Shown: one piece after another, positions 1-5,493 of the stretch | How the letters are laid out: the number at the start of each line of letters is the position of its first letter | How positions within the stretch are numbered: position 1 is the first letter of the stretch | Origin: Verrucomicrobiales bacterium | GTDB lineage: Bacteria > Verrucomicrobiota > Verrucomicrobiia > Verrucomicrobiales > DEV007 | Length of the DNA stretch: 5,493 bases | NCBI GenBank assembly: GCA_017991025.1 | Contig: JAGNMT010000286.1 | Location: forward strand, 1-5,493 | Direction of reading: 5' to 3' | Program-made: the position numbers and the translations under genes | The notes under the pieces: model-generated | The model's database searches: none | What the model saw: only the letters and a program-made list of their open reading frames with translations | Told to the model about the DNA's origin: nothing

Positions 1-227
1 GGCAATCGTCCGGAATGATACTCCTGAACGAGGGGGAAGGTGGGGCTCGTCACCTCCTCATCCGCCCCGAGACCCATGACGATACCTTTGGAGAAGTGCG
101 TCTTCCCGGCTCCGAGCCCCCCCGTGAGCGCAATAACATCCCCGGCCTGCAAGCTGGAGGCGAGTCGGCACCCTGCTTCGATCATCTCCCCGGCAGTCCG
201 GGTGGTGAGGGGAAAGGGATCATTCAT
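1..227 (-). CDS. tsaE: TsaE, tRNA t6A-modification ATPase (3'-truncated by the window edge)
   Basis: TsaE is the small P-loop ATPase that works with TsaB and TsaD to make N6-threonylcarbamoyladenosine at position 37 of ANN-decoding tRNAs in the cytoplasm. I translated this frame by hand from the ATG at 225-227, and 75 residues are inside the window. A Walker A motif, GGLGAGKT, lies at residues 36-43, and the family signature VTSPTF is at 59-64, followed by LVQEY at 66-70. This is the normal order for TsaE, which is usually about 150 aa, so roughly half is missing beyond position 1, including the Walker B region. The start overlaps the thiL stop by 8 nt (the string ATGAATGA holds both the tsaE ATG and the thiL TGA), which suggests translational coupling. 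The ATG at 221-223 is in another frame and is not the start. The family call is secure; the C-terminal half cannot be assessed. Confidence 0.93.
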   Translation of the reverse strand, partial: MNDPFPLTTRTAGEMIEAGCRLASSLQAGDVIALTGGLGAGKTHFSKGIVMGLGADEEVTSPTFPLVQEYHSGRL

Positions 228-1131
228 TTCGATAATGCTCCCATCCGCGCGGAAGTGATTCAACCGTTTCGGACGTGATTTCGCCAATGGCCGTGAGCGG
301 GGTTTCCGGGAAAATCTGTTCCCACTCCTGCTTGATCCGGAGCAACTCTTCAGGCGCGATGGTCAGGAGCAGCTCGTAGTCCTCCCCTTCGGAGACGGCC
401 TGCTCGACGGTGACGCCGACATGGCAGGGTATGGTCCCGGACTCAACCCTGTATCCTCCGCCGCTCGCCTTGACGAGGCGCGGCAGATCCGAGCCAAGGC
501 CGTCGCTTAGGTCCATCATGGCTGTCGGTTTCGAATTCGCCACGAGCCATCGGGCTTCTTTTAACCGGGGGGTGAAGGTTAAGTGCCTTCCACTTTTCAG
601 AGAGCCGCCCAGACGACCGGTCACGGCGATGAGATCCCCGGCAGTAGCGCCGCTTCGAAACACACAATGCTCCGGAGATACCACTCCCGTCATCGCGATC
701 GAAATAACCGCCCCGCGCACGGGCAACCTTGAGGTTTCCCCGCCCACGATCCCGCAGCCGGCGCACACCGCCGCCGCGATCATCCCTTCGTACCAGCCTT
801 CGACCTCGGCCAGGCTGCGCTCTGAATCCAACACCAGAGTGATCAGGGCATGCTGTGGTTCGCCCCCCATCGCAGCCATATCGCTGATGGCCCGGTTCAT
901 CGCTTTGCGCCCGACAAGCACGGGGTCGGTGCCGGGTTCAAAATGAACGTTTTCAATGAGGCAATCGGTTTTCAGGAGTTGCCAAAATCCGTTCTTAAGA
1001 TCGACCACCGCGCAATCATCGCCGGGGCCTTTAATCACATCAGGGCCGACGGGAATCATGCGGGTCAGGTGATCGACCACCGTCTCTTCGCCGAGATCCT
1101 CAAGTCGCTGCGTCCTGGCTTCCTCTGACAT
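220..1131 (-). CDS. thiL: ThiL, thiamine-monophosphate kinase
   Basis: ThiL phosphorylates thiamine monophosphate with ATP to give thiamine diphosphate, the active cofactor, as the last step of thiamine synthesis in the cytoplasm. The 303-aa product is close to the usual length (about 320 aa). It shows the PurM/AIRS-like order of motifs: GPGDDCAVV at 35-43, KTDCLIENVHF at 54-64, ISDMAAMGG at 82-90, GGETSR at 130-135, VTGRLGGS at 170-177, MDLSDGL at 206-212 and GEDYELL at 249-255. The acidic residues D38, D39, D56, D84 and D210 fit the metal and nucleotide site of the family. One variation is E132 where many ThiL proteins have Asp (GGDT); this is conservative, and the related PurM family also uses Glu here. 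The ATG lies 7 nt after the stop of the upstream membrane protease gene, with no good Shine-Dalgarno sequence, so coupling to that gene is likely. The 3' end overlaps tsaE. Confidence 0.95.
   Translation of the reverse strand: MSEEARTQRLEDLGEETVVDHLTRMIPVGPDVIKGPGDDCAVVDLKNGFWQLLKTDCLIENVHFEPGTDPVLVGRKAMNRAISDMAAMGGEPQHALITLVLDSERSLAEVEGWYEGMIAAAVCAGCGIVGGETSRLPVRGAVISIAMTGVVSPEHCVFRSGATAGDLIAVTGRLGGSLKSGRHLTFTPRLKEARWLVANSKPTAMMDLSDGLGSDLPRLVKASGGGYRVESGTIPCHVGVTVEQAVSEGEDYELLLTIAPEELLRIKQEWEQIFPETPLTAIGEITSETVESLPRGWEHYRNE
238..242 (-). promoter_or_regulatory. Candidate Shine-Dalgarno sequence for tsaE
   Basis: On the minus strand GGGAG lies 10 nt upstream of the tsaE ATG, inside the last codons of thiL. 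The spacing is a little long but usable. It supports the ATG at 225-227 as the start. It is the clearest ribosome-binding-like sequence ahead of any gene in the minus-strand block. Confidence 0.45.
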
Positions 1132-1138
1132 GGGGTCA

Positions 1139-1981
1139 CTATTCTGCCGATTCCGGCATGAGCATCAAGACGATATTGGCGGCGTTGAAAAAGATATGCA
1201 TGCCCACAGAGACCCACAAACAACCGGTGAGTTCGTAGGCGAGGCAGAGAAGGATCGAAAAGACCCAGAGAGGCAGAAGAGCCGGAAGATTTCCGTGTAC
1301 GACAGCAAAAAGAGCACCAATGATGATAGCGGCAAAAACCGGATTCGTGAGCCGCCGGAGCGTCCCGTACATATAGCCACGAAAGAGAAATTCCTCAACG
1401 AGTGGAGCCGCGACACAGGCCAGCAGGACGGAGAGAGCAAGGTGCAAATTGGAACTCGAATCCTGAAACATTTTTACCGGTTCCTGCACCTCGAGATCTC
1501 CGAAGATTCCCTCGAGATAAGAATTGGAAAAGTCACCAACCGCCCAGGCGCAGATAAGGAGCGAGGCAACGCCGCTCAGGATCGTAATCACGACGATCTT
1601 TGGCAGACTCAAGCGCCGCAATCCGAAAAGATCGACAACCCGCCGGTTACGGATCCACTCAACAATGCCGCAGGTCATGATGCCGACAAATGCAAAATAG
1701 CCAAGGTTCATGACCACGCTGCTGATTCCGTTCTCCGGTTCTTTAATCGGGATTGGCTTATTCGACGCGGCCATCACCCCCTCAACAATGGGGTTCATGA
1801 GAAACAACACCGCCGGAAAAAACATCAGGATGAGGTCATATCCGTCGTAGTCGACCGACTCGAGACTCTCCTCCCGTTTCCATCGGCGCGCGGCTGCATA
1901 GAACATCACTCCCAGCGCCAGGGCGATGAGGGCGATGAGTTCAAAATCCAGCAACACCTGCTTGGCGGCGATTTCATCCAT
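1139..1981 (-). CDS. CPBP-family intramembrane metalloprotease (CAAX protease/Abi-like)
   Basis: A 280-aa polytopic membrane protein with the three signatures of the CPBP glutamic/metalloprotease family (PF02517, related to the eukaryotic CAAX protease Rce1). These are VEEFLFR at 195-201 (the EExxxR motif, E196, E197 and R201), FAVVH at 225-229 (FxxxH), and HIFFN at 262-266 (HxxxN). All expected catalytic residues are present, so the enzyme should be active. By eye there are about eight hydrophobic segments, near residues 13-31, 49-68, 87-107, 127-148, 179-196, 211-229, 233-252 and 255-275. The catalytic core is in the C-terminal 100 residues; the first half is more variable in this family. 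It starts 17 nt after the glgP stop and ends 7 nt before thiL, so it is co-transcribed with metabolic genes rather than with a bacteriocin or defence locus. Bacterial members have been linked to bacteriocin immunity, peptide maturation and phage exclusion, but nothing here identifies the substrate. Confidence 0.9.
   Translation of the reverse strand: MDEIAAKQVLLDFELIALIALALGVMFYAAARRWKREESLESVDYDGYDLILMFFPAVLFLMNPIVEGVMAASNKPIPIKEPENGISSVVMNLGYFAFVGIMTCGIVEWIRNRRVVDLFGLRRLSLPKIVVITILSGVASLLICAWAVGDFSNSYLEGIFGDLEVQEPVKMFQDSSSNLHLALSVLLACVAAPLVEEFLFRGYMYGTLRRLTNPVFAAIIIGALFAVVHGNLPALLPLWVFSILLCLAYELTGCLWVSVGMHIFFNAANIVLMLMPESAE
1145..1158 (-). other. Small hairpin in the last codons of the protease gene, just upstream of thiL
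   Basis: On the minus strand TGCCG-GAAT-CGGCA forms a perfect 5-bp stem with a 4-nt loop. It ends 13 nt before the thiL ATG and overlaps the C-terminal codons of the CPBP gene. No T-tract follows, so it is not an intrinsic terminator. It could affect thiL initiation or RNA processing, or be chance. Confidence 0.3.
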
Positions 1982-1998
1982 TCAGGGGAACCGCTCGC

Positions 1999-4449
1999 CT
2001 AGACATGGACGGGTGACAACCGCCAAATGTCCCTCGCATACTCATGAATCGTCCGGTCACTGGAGAATTTTCCAACACGGGCGGTGTTGAGAATCGCCAT
2101 TTTCGCCCATTTCCGGGGATCTCGGTAGGCAAGATCGATTTTGGCCTGTTCATCCACGTAGGCTCGATAGTCCGCGAGCACGAGATACGGATCGCCTCCG
2201 TCGAGGAGACTGTGGCGAATCGAATCAAAGGACCCCTTTGGAGCAAACGACGACGAACTGAGCCAGTCGATGACTTCTTTCAGTTCGGGATCGGCCCAGT
2301 AGCGGTCGATCGAGCAGTAGTTGTTCGCCCAGAGGTCTTCGACTTCTTCAACGGTAAGTCCGAAGATGAAGATGTTTTCATCTCCGACCTCTTCCTTGAT
2401 CTCGACATTCGCCCCATCGAGCGTCCCGAGAGTGAGCGCGCCGTTGAGAGCGAGCTTCATATTGCCCGTCCCCGAAGCTTCTTTGCCCGCCGTCGAAATC
2501 TGCTCGGAGACATCTGCCGCCGGGATAATGATCTCCGCCACCGAGACGCCGTAGTTCGGGATAAAGGCGACTTTCAACTTTCCGCCGATACGCTCGTCGT
2601 TGTTGATAACCGCGCCCACCGCGTTGATCGCGTGAATAATCTCTTTTGCCAACACGTAACCCGGAGCAGCCTTCGCGCCGAATACAAAAACACGCGGCAC
2701 GATATCGAGCGCGGGATTCTGGAGGAGACGACGATACTGGGTGAGGATATTGAGAAGATTGAGGTGCTGGCGCTTGTATTCGTGGAGACGTTTGATCTGC
2801 ACGTCAAAGAGCGCGTGGGGATCAACAGTGATACCGCAGCGGGTCTCAATCAATTTGGCAAGACGCTGCTTGTTCCGGAACTTGATCGCCATGAACTCGT
2901 CCTGGAAATCCGGATTTTCCGCAAAAGCTTCGAGACCGCGAAGACGATCAAGATCTGCGGGCCAGTCGGTACCGATGGAGCGATCGATCAAGGCTGAAAG
3001 CTCCTGATTGCAGGCTTTGAGCCAGCGGCGCGGGGTGATCCCGTTGGTCTTGTTCTGGAAACGCCCGGGGAAGAGCTCATAGAAATCTTTTAGAAGATGC
3101 TTCTTGAGCAGATCCGTGTGCAGGGCCGCAACGCCGTTGGTGGTATGACTTCCGACGACAGCGAGGTAGGCCATGCGGATCTTCTTGGGGGATCCCTCTT
3201 CGATGATCGACATGGCCCCGAGCTTGCTCATATCGCCGGGCCATTGCTTCAAGACATAATTGTCGAGAAAAAGCCGGTTGATTTCATAGATGATCTGGAG
3301 ATGGCGCGGGAGAACTCTCTCAAAGAGGGGCACACTCCACTTTTCAAGCGCCTCTGGCAGGAGGGTGTGGTTCGTGTAGGCGAAAGTTTTCTGGCAGATG
3401 CCCCAGGCCCGGTCCCACGGCAACCGTTCGTCGTCGACGAGGAGGCGCATCAACTCGGCCACCGCGATCGCAGGGTGGGTATCGTTGAGTTGAATGGCGG
3501 CCTTGTCGGAGAGCGTGTCCCAAGTGTCATTGAAGACACGGTGACGACGGACGATGTCGCTGAGGGAGCAGGTCACGAAGAAGTACTGCTGAACTAGACG
3601 GAGTTCTTTGCCTGCTTCGGTGGAATCGTTCGGATAGAGCACTTTTGAAACCGACTCACTGACCGATTTTTCACGCACCGCCTCGACGTAGCCGCCTCGA
3701 TTGAAGATATCGAGATCGAAGTCACGGGAGGCCTTGCTCTCCCAGAGGCGCAGGTAATTGACCGATTTTCCCCCGTAACCTATGGCGGCCAAATCCCAGG
3801 GCACTCCCAGAATGGAGCGGGTGTTCGTCCAAACGGAACGTCCGTTACCGACTTCGTCGAATTGCATTTCGACGTGACCGTAGAGAGGCACCTCGACAGC
3901 GTACTCCGGTCGGCAGATCTGCCAGGGGCTGCCAAACCGGCGCCACTCGTCAGGTGACTCGACTTGTTGTCCATCAATGAACTTCTGCCGGAAAAGGCCA
4001 AACTCATAGTTGATCCCATAGCCGACCGCAGGGTAGTCGAGGGTCGCGAGCGAATCCATGAAACAGGCGGCGAGACGGCCGAGACCGCCGTTGCCAAGAC
4101 CGAGATCGGGACTCTCCTGGACAATGTTCTCGAGATCCTGTCCAAGTTCGGCGAGAGCGATACGGCAGTGGTCAAGCATCTGCAAATTGACAAGATTGTT
4201 CACCAGGAGGCGGCCCATCAGGTATTCGAGGGAAAGATAATAGACACGCTTCACATTCCGCATATTGCGGTGACTGCGCACATCGCAAGCCAACTCCATG
4301 ATACGACCCCTCGCCGTCAGGCTGACCGCACGCCACCAGTCCCCCCGGGTGGCCGTCTCAGCATCATGCGCTTGATCGCGGACGAGGTGGTTCAGGATCT
4401 CTACTTTGAGGATCTCAATCTCGCGGCGTTGTTCATCGGAAATGTCCAT
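1999..4449 (-). CDS. glgP: Glycogen/starch/alpha-glucan phosphorylase (GT35)
   Basis: This enzyme cleaves alpha-1,4-glucan ends with inorganic phosphate to release glucose-1-phosphate, using pyridoxal phosphate, and acts in the cytoplasm on stored glycogen or maltodextrin. The 816-aa length matches E. coli GlgP. Family blocks occur in order: YYLSLEYLMGR at 70-80, LGLGNGGLGRLAACF at 116-130, QLNDTHPA at 320-327, NHTLLPEALEKW at 360-371, NKTNGITPRRWL at 466-477, QIKRLHEYKRQ at 551-561, and the PLP block EASGTGNMK at 657-665 with K665 as the Schiff-base lysine, followed by LGTLDGANVE at 674-683. No key residue is missing. The N-terminus is short, without the regulatory extension of animal phosphorylases, so control by phosphorylation at that site is not expected. 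The ATG at 4447-4449 is well fixed: no in-frame ATG, GTG or TTG lies between it and the in-frame stop at 4501-4503. No Shine-Dalgarno sequence is visible. It is the first gene of the minus-strand block. The sequence alone does not settle glycogen against maltodextrin preference. Confidence 0.97.
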   Translation of the reverse strand: MDISDEQRREIEILKVEILNHLVRDQAHDAETATRGDWWRAVSLTARGRIMELACDVRSHRNMRNVKRVYYLSLEYLMGRLLVNNLVNLQMLDHCRIALAELGQDLENIVQESPDLGLGNGGLGRLAACFMDSLATLDYPAVGYGINYEFGLFRQKFIDGQQVESPDEWRRFGSPWQICRPEYAVEVPLYGHVEMQFDEVGNGRSVWTNTRSILGVPWDLAAIGYGGKSVNYLRLWESKASRDFDLDIFNRGGYVEAVREKSVSESVSKVLYPNDSTEAGKELRLVQQYFFVTCSLSDIVRRHRVFNDTWDTLSDKAAIQLNDTHPAIAVAELMRLLVDDERLPWDRAWGICQKTFAYTNHTLLPEALEKWSVPLFERVLPRHLQIIYEINRLFLDNYVLKQWPGDMSKLGAMSIIEEGSPKKIRMAYLAVVGSHTTNGVAALHTDLLKKHLLKDFYELFPGRFQNKTNGITPRRWLKACNQELSALIDRSIGTDWPADLDRLRGLEAFAENPDFQDEFMAIKFRNKQRLAKLIETRCGITVDPHALFDVQIKRLHEYKRQHLNLLNILTQYRRLLQNPALDIVPRVFVFGAKAAPGYVLAKEIIHAINAVGAVINNDERIGGKLKVAFIPNYGVSVAEIIIPAADVSEQISTAGKEASGTGNMKLALNGALTLGTLDGANVEIKEEVGDENIFIFGLTVEEVEDLWANNYCSIDRYWADPELKEVIDWLSSSSFAPKGSFDSIRHSLLDGGDPYLVLADYRAYVDEQAKIDLAYRDPRKWAKMAILNTARVGKFSSDRTIHEYARDIWRLSPVHV

Positions 4450-4521
4450 AAAAGGCGTGTATTCGTGGGTTTCTGTGTGTTTTGAAAGATAATCACAGGT
4501 TCAGGGCCGGGGCCCGGAGTG

Positions 4522-4549
4522 TTGATAAATTCGTTCTGGAAAAATGCAA
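4522..4549 (-). promoter_or_regulatory. Weak candidate promoter for the glgP operon
   Basis: On the minus strand, TTGCAT (-35-like, 4544-4549) and TATCAA (-10-like, 4522-4527) are 16 bp apart in the most AT-rich part of the spacer. This would give a leader of roughly 65 nt before glgP. Each box matches the sigma-70 consensus only partly. The -10 box reads TTGATA on the plus strand, so the same patch could also serve the divergent gene, but no good plus-strand -10 follows at the right distance. It is offered as the best candidate, not as an established promoter. Confidence 0.22.
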
Positions 4550-4620
4550 TTAGTTCAGCGGCAAGGCGTTTCGCCTCTATAGCCCCTGATTGTTAGCAGG
4601 GACAGTTCCATTTAGGTGCA
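4545..4620 (+). other. Structured segment with tRNA-like features; possible leader RNA or tRNA remnant
   Basis: Two perfect hairpins occur here: AGGCG-TTT-CGCCT (4564-4576) and CCCTG-ATTGTTAG-CAGGG (4584-4601). They are enclosed by TGCA at 4545-4548 and TGCA at 4617-4620, which can pair. The string TAGTTCAGCGGCA (4551-4563) matches the conserved bases of a tRNA D-arm, and GTTCCA (4605-4610) resembles the T-loop. The anticodon, T and acceptor stems do not close properly, so this is not a functional tRNA as I read it. It may be a decayed tRNA, a small structured RNA, part of a 5' leader of the hydrolase mRNA, or chance. Confidence 0.2.
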
Positions 4621-4757
4621 AAATCTTCACCGGTCCAGATCCTCCTCCCAAATCGAATGAAATCGAGGATTGCATGGTGCCATCGCTGTCACCGGCATTT
4701 CACTGCGTTCTGACGAAAAGTCTGGCATCCGGTCGGGATTTTCGGCTATCTGGTGGA

Positions 4758-5493
4758 ATGAATCCCGTCAGCCTTCGTCCTCTTCTCATCTTTCTTTCCT
4801 TACCGGTCGCGCTTCTGGCGCAGGAGCAATCGCTCCAAACTCAGGCCGGGACCTGGCCCATCCAACGGCTTAAATCCGAGATCCCCGCTTTTCGCGTCGA
4901 GGACGAAAAGGCACGCATCCAGTCACTCATTTACGAGGGAGAGGTTGTTGCCGGTGGCCCGACAGAGGTCTTTGCCTTCTATGCTTCCCCGAAGACGCTT
5001 GGAACCGCGACGGGAGACGAAAAATTCCCCGGCATCGTGCTCATCCACGGCGGCGGCGGGACGGCTTTTTCGGACTGGGTCTGGCTCTGGGCGAAGCGCG
5101 GCTATGCCGCCATCGCGATGGATCTGTCGGGACGCCGGCCCCCGGCCCCCGTATTTGATGAGAAGGGAGAAAAAGTTTCCGATCACGGCCACCGCGCTGA
5201 GACCCGAGTCCGGCTCGAAAAAGGAGGACCCGATCAGGGGCACAGCGAAAAATTCGACAGTATCGGCGGAAGCGTTGAGGACGACTGGCCCTACCACGCC
5301 GTCGCCAATGTGATGCGGGCGCACACTCTCCTGCGGAGCTTCCCCGGTGTCGATCCCGAGCGCACTGCTGTGACCGGAATCAGCTGGGGCGGATACACCA
5401 CCTGCCTCGTGGCGTCGCTTGATGATCGATTTAAAGCGGCGGTTCCGGTCTACGGGTGTGGATTTCTCCACGAGGGCGAATCCGTCCAGAAGC
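4758..5493 (+). CDS. Secreted alpha/beta hydrolase, acetylxylan-esterase / dienelactone-hydrolase-like (3'-truncated)
   Basis: I translated this frame by hand; it stays open from the ATG at 4758 to the window end (245 residues). The N-terminus looks like a signal peptide: a short start with Arg at residue 7, a hydrophobic core LLIFLSLPVALL (9-20), and a likely cleavage site near Ala21. The protein is therefore probably exported. The body has the alpha/beta hydrolase pattern: IVLIHGGGG at 93-101 (oxyanion region), GYAAIAMDLSGR at 115-126, and the nucleophile elbow GISWGG at 207-212 with Ser209 as catalytic nucleophile, then VPVYGCGF at 229-236. The acid and His of the triad should lie beyond the window. 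I recall similar proteins from Planctomycetes and Verrucomicrobia annotated as acetylxylan esterases or S9-like peptidases. The substrate is unproven; a polysaccharide ester is plausible. An in-frame ATG at 4674 would add 28 residues but would bury the signal peptide, so 4758 is preferred. The gene diverges from glgP. Confidence 0.85.
   Translation, partial: MNPVSLRPLLIFLSLPVALLAQEQSLQTQAGTWPIQRLKSEIPAFRVEDEKARIQSLIYEGEVVAGGPTEVFAFYASPKTLGTATGDEKFPGIVLIHGGGGTAFSDWVWLWAKRGYAAIAMDLSGRRPPAPVFDEKGEKVSDHGHRAETRVRLEKGGPDQGHSEKFDSIGGSVEDDWPYHAVANVMRAHTLLRSFPGVDPERTAVTGISWGGYTTCLVASLDDRFKAAVPVYGCGFLHEGESVQK

Larger units (their letters stand above)
4450..4757. other. 308-bp divergent intergenic region between glgP and the secreted hydrolase gene
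   Basis: This spacer must hold the promoters of both outward-reading genes. From left to right it contains a GC-rich palindrome (GGGCC-GG-GGCCC, 4504-4515) without a T-tract, an AT-rich patch (4522-4550), a structured segment (4545-4620), and two direct copies of AATCGA at 4651-4656 and 4661-4666, spaced 10 bp apart. That one-turn spacing would suit a regulator site, but such short repeats can be chance. The final 84 nt before the hydrolase ATG are open in its frame from an ATG at 4674. I see no convincing protein gene and no valid tRNA. Confidence 0.6.

Noticed and set aside
410..946. A 178-codon plus-strand open frame opposite thiL
   Set aside because: Antisense to the ThiL catalytic motifs, with a low-complexity Pro/Arg/Ser-rich translation and no recognisable domain.
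1130..2002. A 290-codon open frame on the plus strand opposite the CPBP protease gene
   Set aside because: It mirrors the protease gene almost end to end, and its translation is rich in charged residues with no recognisable motif. The minus-strand protein has clear catalytic motifs and membrane segments, so the plus frame is a shadow.
2044..2997. A 317-codon plus-strand open frame inside glgP
   Set aside because: It is antisense to the strongly conserved C-terminal half of glycogen phosphorylase and has no family features of its own.
3097..3597. A 166-codon plus-strand open frame inside glgP
   Set aside because: Antisense to conserved phosphorylase blocks, with no motif or start signal; GC-rich coding sequence often leaves the complementary strand open.
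4504..4517. The GC palindrome near glgP as an intrinsic terminator
   Set aside because: It has almost no loop and no T-tract on either strand, and it lies between divergent genes where no terminator is needed.
4545..4624. A functional tRNA gene in the divergent spacer
   Set aside because: Some conserved tRNA bases are present, but the anticodon stem, T stem and acceptor stem do not pair, so I report only a structured tRNA-like segment.
4674..4757. The in-frame ATG at 4674 as the true start of the hydrolase
   Set aside because: It would place 28 mostly polar residues ahead of the signal peptide; the ATG at 4758 leaves the export signal at the N-terminus. It remains a weak alternative.
4923..5471. 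A 182-codon minus-strand open frame opposite the hydrolase gene
   Set aside because: The plus-strand frame carries a signal peptide and hydrolase motifs over the same span, so the minus frame is a shadow.

Overview
This window looks like an ordinary stretch of bacterial chromosome. It holds a tight block of four genes on the minus strand and one divergent gene on the plus strand, cut by the right edge. DNA is moderately GC-rich, genes are closely packed, and several starts lack a clear Shine-Dalgarno sequence. The right-hand hydrolase resembles secreted acetylxylan-esterase-like proteins that I recall as common in Planctomycetes and Verrucomicrobia. I therefore suggest a PVC-group bacterium, perhaps Verrucomicrobiota. 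That is inference; no rRNA or other taxonomic marker is present.

Layout of the minus-strand block, in transcription order from right to left: glycogen phosphorylase glgP (4449 to 1999), a CPBP-family membrane metalloprotease (1981 to 1139), thiamine-monophosphate kinase thiL (1131 to 220), and tsaE (227 to beyond position 1), an ATPase of the tRNA t6A pathway. The gaps are 17 nt and 7 nt, and the last pair overlaps by 8 nt. No terminator is visible between the genes, so they are probably one operon that continues off the left edge. The four functions do not form one pathway. They combine glycogen breakdown, a membrane protease of unknown substrate, cofactor synthesis and tRNA modification, which reads as a housekeeping run rather than a dedicated system.

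The only sizeable non-coding region is the 308-bp divergent spacer at 4450-4757. It has an AT-rich patch that could carry the glgP promoter, then a 76-nt segment with two small perfect hairpins and several tRNA-like bases that does not make a valid tRNA. To its right, on the plus strand, starts a secreted alpha/beta hydrolase with a signal peptide and a Gly-Ile-Ser-Trp-Gly-Gly nucleophile motif. Its 3' end lies outside the window.

I found no CRISPR array, insertion sequence, defence island, phage gene or convincing new system. The items most worth a second look are the structured patch in the spacer, the protease sitting inside a housekeeping operon, and the small hairpin just before thiL.
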